From positions 1 through 13,131 of the forward strand of contig JAEYSQ010000010.1 of the NCBI GenBank assembly GCA_023434465.1: DNA of 13,131 bases. Direction: 5' to 3'. This document shows positions 5,960-12,653 of this stretch, in pieces; the first letter of the stretch is position 1; every line of letters begins with the position of its first letter. The position numbers and the translations under genes are program-made. The notes beneath the pieces are model-generated. The model was not told where the DNA came from. It did no database searches and worked only from the letters and a program-made list of their open reading frames with translations. This DNA comes from Actinomycetes bacterium. Lineage in GTDB: Bacteria > Actinomycetota > Thermoleophilia > Solirubrobacterales > 70-9.

Positions 5960-7479
5960 TGGCTTCATCAGAAGGCAAGGTCAGTCTGGTCGGCGCCGGC
6001 CCCGGTGACCCCGGGCTGATGACCGCCCGGGCGCTCGAGCTGATCAGCCAGGCCGACGTGATCTTCTACGACCGCCTGATTCCGCCCGATGCGCTCGCCG
6101 GTGCCCGCGAGGACGCGGAGCTGATCTACGTCGGCAAGATGCCGGGGACGGTCCACAATCCGCAGGAGGAGATCAACCGGCGGATCGTCGAGGCGGCGCA
6201 GGCCGGCAGGACGGTCGTGCGTCTGAAAGGCGGCGATCCTTTCGTCTTCGGCCGTGGTGGCGAGGAGGCCGAAGAGCTGGCCGAGGCAGGCATCGCCTTC
6301 GAAGTCGTGCCCGGAGTGACGGCGGCGATCGCCGCCACCGCCACCGCCGGCCTCCCGCTTACCCACCGGGGCGATTCGGCCGGAGTCGCGTTCGTTACCG
6401 GTCACCGCGATAGAGACGGCGAACAGGGCATCGACCCGGACGGTTCGCTGGCCCGATTCCCGGGAACCCTCGTCTTCTACATGGGTGTGAAGAGACTTGC
6501 CGAGAACGCCGCCGACCTGATCGCCGGGGGGCGTCCGGCCGACCAGCCTGCGGCGGCGATCCAGAACGGCGCGACCCCGAAGCAGCGGGTGGTCACCGCC
6601 ACTCTCGGCACGATCGCCGAGGCAGTCGAACGCGAGGGCATCAGGCCACCCGCTCTTATCGTGATCGGCGACGTGGTCCGGCACCACGCGAAACTCGCCT
6701 GGTTCGAAAAGCGCCCCCTGGCCGGTCGTCGCGTGGTCGTCACCCGGGCGAAGCACCAGGCCGGCAAACTGGCCGCCATCCTGCGCGGGCAGGGGGCCGA
6801 GGTCATCGAGATGCCGGTGATCGAGATCAAACCCCTGGCCGTCGATCACGACAAGCTCGACGTCCTCGCCCGCGGGGAAGTGGACGTGATCTGCTTCACG
6901 AGTCCGAACGCGGTCGACCACTTCTTCGGGATGATCGAAGAGCAGCTGGATTTCGACGCCAGGAATCTCGCTCCGTGCCTGATTGCGTCGATCGGCCGAT
7001 CGACCGCTCGCAAACTGAAGGAGTACGGGGTCAGGGCAGATCTGGTTCCCGACCAGGCGGTGGCCGAAAGCCTGCTCGCGAAACTGATCGAGGACGGCCA
7101 CGCAGGCAAGCGCATCCTGATTCCCCGGGCGCTAGAGGCTCGTGAGGTACTGCCTGACGGTCTGCGTCAGGCCGGGGCCGAGGTCACCGTGCTGCCGCTC
7201 TACAGGACGGTCCCGGTCAGCCCGGACCCGGCGCTCCTGGAGCAAGCGGCGGCGGCCGATGCGATCACCTTCACCTCGGCCTCGACCGTGAAGAACCTGC
7301 TTGCGGCGGTTCCCGGCGGTCTCTCCGGGCCGGCCAACATTTCGATCGGCCCGATCACCTCGGAGGCAATGAGGGAAGCCGGGGTCGAGATCACCGCCGA
7401 GGCCAGCCAGAGCGATCTCGACGGGCTGGCCGACGCTGTGGCCCTGGCGCTTCAGCAAGAAACGAGCGGCCCCCGTTGA
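5959..7479 (+). CDS. cobA-hemD: Uroporphyrinogen-III C-methyltransferase / uroporphyrinogen-III synthase fusion (CobA-HemD)
   Basis: This 506-residue protein has two domains. Residues 1-245 are a SAM-dependent uroporphyrinogen-III methyltransferase: SLVGAGPGDPGLMTARAL (9-26), DRLIP (38-42), VRLKGGDPFVFGRGGEEAEE (87-106), VPGVTAAIAATATAGLPLTHR (117-137) and YMGVKRL (174-180). It makes precorrin-2 for siroheme or cobalamin. Residues about 252-500 are HemD, which cyclises and inverts ring D of hydroxymethylbilane: LAGRRVVVTRAKHQAGKLAA (254-273), ICFTSPNAVDHFF (311-323), ASIGRSTARKLKEYG (343-357), ITFTSASTVKNLL (436-448) and SIGPITSEAMREAGV (462-476). Both halves look intact. The start is ATG 5959 (TGATG with hemC) and the stop overlaps hemE. 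No separate hemD is present in the window, so this protein serves both the heme branch and the methylated tetrapyrrole branch. Confidence 0.94.
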   Translation: MASSEGKVSLVGAGPGDPGLMTARALELISQADVIFYDRLIPPDALAGAREDAELIYVGKMPGTVHNPQEEINRRIVEAAQAGRTVVRLKGGDPFVFGRGGEEAEELAEAGIAFEVVPGVTAAIAATATAGLPLTHRGDSAGVAFVTGHRDRDGEQGIDPDGSLARFPGTLVFYMGVKRLAENAADLIAGGRPADQPAAAIQNGATPKQRVVTATLGTIAEAVEREGIRPPALIVIGDVVRHHAKLAWFEKRPLAGRRVVVTRAKHQAGKLAAILRGQGAEVIEMPVIEIKPLAVDHDKLDVLARGEVDVICFTSPNAVDHFFGMIEEQLDFDARNLAPCLIASIGRSTARKLKEYGVRADLVPDQAVAESLLAKLIEDGHAGKRILIPRALEAREVLPDGLRQAGAEVTVLPLYRTVPVSPDPALLEQAAAADAITFTSASTVKNLLAAVPGGLSGPANISIGPITSEAMREAGVEITAEASQSDLDGLADAVALALQQETSGPR

Positions 7480-8507
7480 GCGCGCCGCTCCTGGTCCGGG
7501 CCCTGCGGGGCGAGGAGGTGGAGCGGAAACCGGTCTGGTTCATGCGGCAGGCGGGGCGCTCCCTCCCCGAGTACCGAGAACTACGGGAAGGCATCCCGAT
7601 GCTGGAGATGTGCCGCACGCCGGACCTCTGTGCCGAGGTCACCCTTCAACCAGTCCACCGGCACGGAGTCGACGCCGCGATCCTCTTCTCCGACATAGTC
7701 ACTCCCCTCGAAGGAATCGGGATCGACGTCGAGATCCAGTCTGGGGTCGGGCCGGTCATCGCCGACCCGTTTCGAAGCGAAGCTGACCTCAAACGACTGC
7801 GGCCGCTGGAAGCGGATGTCGACTTGCCCGAGGTTGCCGAGGCGATCCGAATCGTCACCGCCGAACTGGGAGACACGCCGCTGATTGGTTTCGCCGGAGC
7901 GCCCTTCACCCTGGCCAGCTACCTGATCGAGGGTCGGCCCTCGAAGTCGCAGGAGATGGCGCGGTCGATGCAGCTCGAGCGGCCCGGTCTGTTCCGGGAT
8001 TTGTTGGAACGACTCGCGGATCTCGCTATCGCCTCGATCAGGGCCCAGGTCGATGCCGGCGTCCAGGCGATCCAGGTCTTCGACTCCTGGGCCGGCTCGC
8101 TCTCCGAACGAACCTACCGCGACGCCGTCCTGCCGGTTTCGAAGCGGCTGTTCGCCGAGATCGGGGATCTCGGGGTACCGCGCATACATTTCGCGGTCAA
8201 CGCCGGACACCTGATGGAAGCGATGGCCGAGGCCGGCTCCGACGCAATGGGGATCGACTGGCGAACGCCGCTTTCCGAGGCCAGGCAGCGGCTCGGAGAG
8301 GGGATCGCGCTACAGGGAAACCTCGACCCGACCGTGCCCCTGGCCGGCGCCGAGGTTCTCGAACGCGAAACCCGGGTATTGATCGCCGATGCCCCCGCAC
8401 GCGGCCACGTCTTCAACCTGGGCCATGGAGTCCTGCCCTCGACCGACCCGGCGATGCTGACCGAACTGGTCAGCCTGGTCCGCGAACTCACGGAGAAATC
8501 ACCTTGA
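7476..8507 (+). CDS. hemE: Uroporphyrinogen decarboxylase
   Basis: HemE removes four acetate carboxyls from uroporphyrinogen III to give coproporphyrinogen III in the cytoplasm, without a cofactor. The 343-residue length is typical. Diagnostic sequence includes KPVWFMRQAGRSLPEYR (18-34) with substrate-binding Arg24 and Arg28, ILFSDIVTPLEGIGIDV (69-85) with the catalytic Asp73, GAPFTLASYLIEG (141-153) with Tyr149, VFDSWAGSLS (201-210), ALQGNLDP (278-285), and FNLGHGVLP (313-321) with His317. The start is TTG 7476, overlapping the preceding stop in TTGA. No Shine-Dalgarno is obvious, so coupled re-initiation is likely. It follows hemD directly, where hemB often lies in related clusters. Confidence 0.95.
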   Translation: MSAPLLVRALRGEEVERKPVWFMRQAGRSLPEYRELREGIPMLEMCRTPDLCAEVTLQPVHRHGVDAAILFSDIVTPLEGIGIDVEIQSGVGPVIADPFRSEADLKRLRPLEADVDLPEVAEAIRIVTAELGDTPLIGFAGAPFTLASYLIEGRPSKSQEMARSMQLERPGLFRDLLERLADLAIASIRAQVDAGVQAIQVFDSWAGSLSERTYRDAVLPVSKRLFAEIGDLGVPRIHFAVNAGHLMEAMAEAGSDAMGIDWRTPLSEARQRLGEGIALQGNLDPTVPLAGAEVLERETRVLIADAPARGHVFNLGHGVLPSTDPAMLTELVSLVRELTEKSP

Positions 8508-9433
8508 ACGGGCAGAATCCAGCGACCGGCGTCCTCGTAATGGCCTACGGAACGGCCACCGGCCCCGACGACGTCGAGGCGTACTACACGCACATACGTC
8601 ACGGGCGCCCGCCCGAGCCGGAGGCCCTGAAGGAGCTCGAGGAGCGCTACGAGATGATCGGAGGTTCACCGCTGCTCGGCATCACACAGGCGCAGGCCGA
8701 CGGCATCGCAGCGGCTCTCGAGCGGGAGCGTCCCGGTGAGTTCACGGTTTCGATGGGCCAGAAGCATTCTTCGCCCTTCATCGAGGATGCGGTCGCCGAG
8801 CTGATCGACCGGGGCGTCGAGCGGATCATCGGGATCGTTCTGGCCCCGCACTTTTCGACCATGAGCATCGCCCAGTACCGCAGCCGGGCCGAGGAGGCGG
8901 CAGCCGCCTCGAATGTGCCGATCAGCGTGATCGAGTCCTGGCACGAGGAACCGGGCTATCTCGAGTTTCTGAACCAGGCGATCTCCGATGCCTACGCGGA
9001 GTTGCCGGACGATGCCCGGGAGTCCGTCGAGCTGGCGGTGACCGCACACAGCTTGCCCGTCGCGATACTCGAGCGGGGTGACATCTACGTCGAGGAACTC
9101 GAGAAGACCCGAGACAACCTGGCCGGTCGTCCCGAATTCGCCGAAACGACGCTGGCCTGGCAAAGCGCGGGGCGGACGGAAGCCGAATGGATCGGCCCGG
9201 ACATTTGCGAGATCATGCCCGACCTTGCCGAGCAGGGCCGGACCGCGGTGGTGGTGTGCGCGGCCGGTTTCGTCTCCGACCATCTCGAAGTCAAGTTCGA
9301 CATCGACTACGAGGCAAAGCAGGCAGCAAGCGAAGCCGGACTTGCGCTGACCCGCACCGCGATGCCGAATGATGACCCCGGGTTCTGCTCGATCCTGGCC
9401 GGAATCATCCTCCGGGAGGCGAACGAGGCTTGA
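8504..9433 (+). CDS. hemH: Ferrochelatase, probably coproporphyrin ferrochelatase (CpfC)
   Basis: This 309-residue class II chelatase inserts Fe2+ into a porphyrin. With hemQ in the same operon the likely substrate is coproporphyrin III, giving coproheme (inference from context). The N-terminus GVLVMAYGTATGPDDVEAYY and the segment RYEMIGGSPLLGITQAQA are ferrochelatase signatures. The metal-site residues are His182 in TAHSLP and Glu262 in SDHLEVKFDID. Like the Bacillus enzyme it is short and soluble, with no membrane segment and no C-terminal cysteine cluster, so an iron-sulfur cluster of the kind found in some actinobacterial and animal enzymes is unlikely. The start is TTG 8504, with GGAG eight bases upstream, overlapping the hemE stop. 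Confidence 0.93.
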   Translation: MNGQNPATGVLVMAYGTATGPDDVEAYYTHIRHGRPPEPEALKELEERYEMIGGSPLLGITQAQADGIAAALERERPGEFTVSMGQKHSSPFIEDAVAELIDRGVERIIGIVLAPHFSTMSIAQYRSRAEEAAAASNVPISVIESWHEEPGYLEFLNQAISDAYAELPDDARESVELAVTAHSLPVAILERGDIYVEELEKTRDNLAGRPEFAETTLAWQSAGRTEAEWIGPDICEIMPDLAEQGRTAVVVCAAGFVSDHLEVKFDIDYEAKQAASEAGLALTRTAMPNDDPGFCSILAGIILREANEA

Positions 9434-10455
9434 CCAGGGTCGCAGTCGTCGGTGCCGGGGTGATCGGGCTGGCCGCCGCGTGGCGACTCTGTCGCAAGGG
9501 CCTGGAGGTCACCGTCTTCGACGCGACCGATCGCTGCGGTGGCCGGGTCGCTTCGGCGGAGTTTTCCGGGCGGTTGGTCGACACCGGCCCCGACGCGCTC
9601 GGTCCCGGCCCGGCGATCGAAGAGCTGCTGGAGCAGATCGGAATGCAGGATCAGATCGAGGTCCCCGACCCGGCCCAGGCGTTCAGGCTGACGGCCTCCG
9701 GTGCGCTCGAACCCTTCAGCCTTGGCGACGGAGCGATGTTCGGTCTTGCCGGAGGGATCTTCACCCTGCCGCCACGCCTGGAAGCGGCGCTGGAGGAGGG
9801 CGGGGCCGATTTCCGGCTCGGCACCCCGGTCGAGTCGGTCGACGGCCGCGAAGACCAGGTCCTGCTGCGCTGCGAAACCGAAGAGAGTTTCGACTTTGTC
9901 GTGATAGCCACCGGGGCAAGGGCTGCGGCGACCGTAATTCAAGGGTCGGCAAGCCGAAAACTGGCCGGCATCGATGGCGTCTCGGTGACTCTGGTCCACC
10001 TCGCGATCCCGACCGGACAGATCGGCCGGGAAATGAACGGCACCGGTTATCTTGCCGATCCGGCCGAAGGTCGAGTCGTCACCGGCTGCTCCTGGTCTTC
10101 TGCCAAGTGGAAGCGGCTGGAAGGGGAACCGGCAATCCTCCGGGCGTCGATCCGTGAAACGGGACAGGGCGAAGTGATCAGAACGCGTGACGCGGACATC
10201 GTGGCGCGAGTGATGGTCGAACTCGGGCCGGTGATGGAACTCGAGGGCGAGCCGGTCGAGACCATGGTGACCCGTCATCCCGCGGCACTCGTCGTGCGCG
10301 GCGAAGAACACGCGGCGAGGGTGAGGGCAGCGAGAGACGCGCTCGGGAGGCGGACCAGGATCGCCCTGGTCGGGGCGGACCTGGACGGACCAGGCATTTC
10401 GCGGTCGATCGGCGGGTTGCGACAGACTGTTGACGCGATCATCGAAGGGAACTGA
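9430..10455 (+). CDS. hemY: Shortened FAD-dependent coproporphyrinogen/protoporphyrinogen oxidase (CgoX/HemY)
   Basis: The family oxidises coproporphyrinogen III (in HemQ-type pathways) to coproporphyrin III using FAD and O2. Visible features are the dinucleotide fold TRVAVVGAGVIGLAAAWRL (2-20), FDATDRCGGRV (30-40), DTGPDALGPGPAIEELL (51-67), FVVIATGARAAA (156-167), GTGYLAD with TGCSWSSAKW (204-210, 218-227), and the C-terminal FAD motif LVGADLDGPGISRSIGG (313-329). At 341 residues it is far shorter than the usual 450-480. By recall of the Bacillus HemY sequence, about 110 residues of the central helical domain are missing: GAMFGLAGGIFTLPPRLEAA (101-120) joins two segments that are normally far apart. 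The frame is continuous. The start is TTG 9430 with GGGAGG at 9414-9419. It is probably active because its pathway neighbours are intact, but that is unproven. Confidence 0.85.
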   Translation: MTRVAVVGAGVIGLAAAWRLCRKGLEVTVFDATDRCGGRVASAEFSGRLVDTGPDALGPGPAIEELLEQIGMQDQIEVPDPAQAFRLTASGALEPFSLGDGAMFGLAGGIFTLPPRLEAALEEGGADFRLGTPVESVDGREDQVLLRCETEESFDFVVIATGARAAATVIQGSASRKLAGIDGVSVTLVHLAIPTGQIGREMNGTGYLADPAEGRVVTGCSWSSAKWKRLEGEPAILRASIRETGQGEVIRTRDADIVARVMVELGPVMELEGEPVETMVTRHPAALVVRGEEHAARVRAARDALGRRTRIALVGADLDGPGISRSIGGLRQTVDAIIEGN

Positions 10456-10456
10456 A

Positions 10457-11134
10457 ATGAGTGAACCGAACACGGCCGACGAGGCCCTCCATTATTGCGC
10501 CTACCTCTCGTACTCCTGGGATGTCGAGGCCGGGCGAGGGCTGGCCGACCATGCCGACGGGCTGGTAGACGAGATCGAGGGGTTCGGTGTCGAGATCCGC
10601 GGCACTTACGCGACCACGGTTTTCCGGGCCGGTTGCGACATTCTCTTCTGGCTGCTGGCCGACTCTGCCCTGAAGCTGGACGCGGCCGCCCGGGCGATCC
10701 GGACCTCCGGTCTCGCCCCGGCGATCTCGCCCCACTGGAACGCGGTTGGAGTTCATCAACCGGCCGAGTTCAACCGGGCCCATGTCCCGGCATTCGTTGC
10801 GGGCGAGCCGGCCGGGGACTTCATCTGTCTTTACCCCTTCGTCCGTTCACTCGAGTGGTACCTGCTCCCGGATGACGAACGCCGTGAGATGCTGGCCGAG
10901 CACGGCATGTTGGCCCGCCCTTACAAGGATGTCCGGGCCAACACGGTGAGTTCCTTCGGGCTCGGTGATTACGAGTGGCTGCTCGCCTTCGAGGCCGCCG
11001 AGCCGGTTCGGTTCGTCGAACTGATGCGGGACCTTCGCGCTGCGGGTGCCCGCCGCCACACGCGCGAAGAACTGCCCTTCATCAACGGCGTCCGCCGGCC
11101 CCTGGCCGAGATCGTCGCTGGTCTCGGCGGCTGA
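10457..11134 (+). CDS. hemQ: Coproheme decarboxylase HemQ (ChdC)
   Basis: HemQ uses peroxide to decarboxylate the two propionates of coproheme, giving heme b, the last step of the coproporphyrin-dependent pathway. The 225-residue protein contains YPFVRSLEWYLLP (126-138) and ERREMLAEHG (141-150). The key residues fall at the spacing of the actinobacterial (Corynebacterium) enzymes: distal His109, catalytic Tyr126, Trp134 and heme-ligand His149, with gaps of 17, 8 and 15 residues. ANTVSSFGLGDYEWLLAFE and the C-terminal REELPFINGVRRPLAEIV also fit the family. The start is ATG 10457, one base after the hemY stop, with AAGGGA six bases upstream. Its stop overlaps the next gene in TGATG. It settles the heme route as coproporphyrin-dependent. 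Confidence 0.95.
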   Translation: MSEPNTADEALHYCAYLSYSWDVEAGRGLADHADGLVDEIEGFGVEIRGTYATTVFRAGCDILFWLLADSALKLDAAARAIRTSGLAPAISPHWNAVGVHQPAEFNRAHVPAFVAGEPAGDFICLYPFVRSLEWYLLPDDERREMLAEHGMLARPYKDVRANTVSSFGLGDYEWLLAFEAAEPVRFVELMRDLRAAGARRHTREELPFINGVRRPLAEIVAGLGG

Positions 11135-11946
11135 TGAGCCGGCCGGTCACCTTTCTCACCGACTTCGGTTACAGCGACGAGTACCCGGGGGTCTGCCGAC
11201 TGGTGATCGCCCGGGTCGATCCGTCGGTTCGGGTGATCGACGTAACCCACGGCATCCCGCCGGGGGACGTACGGCGGGGCGCCCTGGCTCTCGCAGCCTC
11301 GGTGCGTTTTTCCGCGCCGGCAGTTCACCTCGCGGTCGTGGACCCCGGGGTCGGGAGCAATCGCAGAGCGGTGGTACTCGCCTGTGGGGAGCACCATCTG
11401 GTCGGGCCGGACAACGGCCTGCTGATGCCGGCCGCCGCCGTACTGGGCGGAATCGACGCCGCTTTCGACGTCTCGGCCACTCCAGTGCGGGCCGGGGAGA
11501 GCGACACCTTCCACGGCCGCGACATCTTCAGTCCGGTCGCCGCTGAACTGGCCCGTGGGACGGCCCCCGGCGAGATCGGTGAGGCAATCGGCTTCCGTGA
11601 ACTGGTCCCGCTCGAGCTGCCCGAACCGACCGTGACTGCGGGGCAGGTCGACGCGCACGTGCTCTACCTCGACCAGTACGGCAACGTGATCCTCAACCTC
11701 CACGCGGAAGTTCTCGACGGCACGTTCTTCACGGAGGGCGAGGCGGTCTGGCTGGAGACCAGTCTCCAGAGGATGGTCACCCCGCTGGGCCGGACCTTCG
11801 CCGACGTCGTAGCGGGAGAACCGGTCCTTTTCACCGACTCGACCGGCTACCTGGCTCTGGCCGTCAACCGTGGCAGCGCCGCCAGTCGCTTCGGCCTCGG
11901 CCCCGACAATTCAGTCAGGTTCACCCCGGTAGCCTCCGGCGAGTGA
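11134..11946 (+). CDS. S-adenosyl-L-methionine hydrolase (adenosine-forming), DUF62 / SAM hydroxide adenosyltransferase family
   Basis: This 270-residue protein belongs to the family related to SAM-dependent fluorinase and chlorinase. Most members use water (hydroxide) to split SAM into adenosine and methionine. Characteristic sequence is VTFLTDFGYSDEYPGV (5-20), VIDVTHGIPPGDVRRGA (34-50), VVDPGVGSNRRAV (68-80), GPDNGLL (91-97), TFHGRDIFSPVAAELA (125-140) and YLDQYGNVILNL. The Asp-Arg-His triad of the hydrolases appears as Asp70, Arg77 and His127, which argues against a halogenase. It overlaps hemQ (TGATG) and birA (GTGA). Why it sits in a heme operon is unclear. It consumes the methyl donor used by the CobA half of the upstream fusion, but a regulatory link is only speculation. 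Confidence 0.9.
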   Translation: MSRPVTFLTDFGYSDEYPGVCRLVIARVDPSVRVIDVTHGIPPGDVRRGALALAASVRFSAPAVHLAVVDPGVGSNRRAVVLACGEHHLVGPDNGLLMPAAAVLGGIDAAFDVSATPVRAGESDTFHGRDIFSPVAAELARGTAPGEIGEAIGFRELVPLELPEPTVTAGQVDAHVLYLDQYGNVILNLHAEVLDGTFFTEGEAVWLETSLQRMVTPLGRTFADVVAGEPVLFTDSTGYLALAVNRGSAASRFGLGPDNSVRFTPVASGE

Positions 11947-12653
11947 TCATCGGCCGTCCGCACATTCACTACCGCTCGATCGGGTCGACCAACGAGCGGG
12001 CCCGGGAAGCTGCCGCCGAAGAGGCGCCAGCCGGCACCCTGGTCACAGCCGAGGGCCAGACGGCCGGCCGGGGTCGCCAGGGCAGGCCCTGGCTGACCCC
12101 GCCTGGCTCGGCCGTCGCGTGGAGCCTGCTGATCCGGGAGTCGATCGAAGTGCCCGGCACGCTGCCCCTCCAGGTTGGGGTCGGAGTTTGCGAGGCGGTC
12201 GAATCGCTCGGCCGGACGGGAGTGCAGATGAAGTGGCCGAACGACATCTGGATCGACGGCAGGAAATGCGCGGGCATCCTGGTCGAAGCCCGGCCGCAGG
12301 ACGGCTGGGCGGTGATCGGCATCGGCCTCAATCTCGCGATTCCGGACCACGAGTTTCCCGAGGAGGTCCGGGGCCGGGCGACTTCGGTCGGGGGCGGGGT
12401 GACTTTCAGCCAGGCGGTGGCGTCGTTGAACCAGCACGTCGGCCACCGGCTCGACTCACCGGTCGAGGAAACCCTCGGTGAGTTCTCGGCTCGCGACGGA
12501 CTCCGGGGCCGGCAGGTGCGCTGGGAGGAAGGGGAGGGAACGGCCGCCGGGATCGATCGCCAGGGCAACCTGCTCGTCGAGTCTTCCGTCGGCTGCCTTT
12601 CCACCCTGAACGCTGGTGAGGTCCACCTCTCGCTTCCGGTCGACGCAACGTGA
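11943..12653 (+). CDS. birA: Biotin--[acetyl-CoA-carboxylase] ligase, group without a DNA-binding domain
   Basis: The enzyme activates biotin as biotinyl-AMP and attaches it to the lysine of biotin carboxyl carrier protein. The 236-residue protein begins at the catalytic domain: YRSIGSTNERA (10-20), GRGRQGRPW (42-50) for the biotinyl-adenylate loop, MKWPNDIWIDGRKCAGILVE (96-115) with Lys108, and VIGIGLNL (124-131). A small SH3-like C-terminal domain follows at about 187-236. There is no N-terminal helix-turn-helix, so it should not repress transcription as E. coli BirA does. The start is GTG 11943, overlapping the preceding stop. It is metabolically unrelated to heme and is apparently co-transcribed by position. 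Confidence 0.93.
   Translation: MIIGRPHIHYRSIGSTNERAREAAAEEAPAGTLVTAEGQTAGRGRQGRPWLTPPGSAVAWSLLIRESIEVPGTLPLQVGVGVCEAVESLGRTGVQMKWPNDIWIDGRKCAGILVEARPQDGWAVIGIGLNLAIPDHEFPEEVRGRATSVGGGVTFSQAVASLNQHVGHRLDSPVEETLGEFSARDGLRGRQVRWEEGEGTAAGIDRQGNLLVESSVGCLSTLNAGEVHLSLPVDAT

Noticed and set aside
4526..5968. Very long minus-strand open frame (about 480 codons) antisense to hemA and hemC
   Set aside because: GC-rich codon bias on the plus strand leaves few stops on the opposite strand. The translation is rich in Arg, Ser, Pro and Gly, has no family motif, and both plus-strand genes are unmistakable.
9430..10455. hemY as a frameshifted pseudogene
   Set aside because: The frame is continuous, with correct FAD motifs at both ends and tight overlaps with its neighbours. 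The missing central region is a clean internal absence rather than a break.
9307..10473. 388-codon minus-strand frame antisense to the hemY gene
   Set aside because: No domain is visible, and the plus strand carries clear FAD-binding motifs in the same region.
11134..11946. SAM-dependent fluorinase or chlorinase
   Set aside because: The Asp-Arg-His triad typical of the hydrolases in this fold family is present, and there is no halometabolite biosynthesis context.
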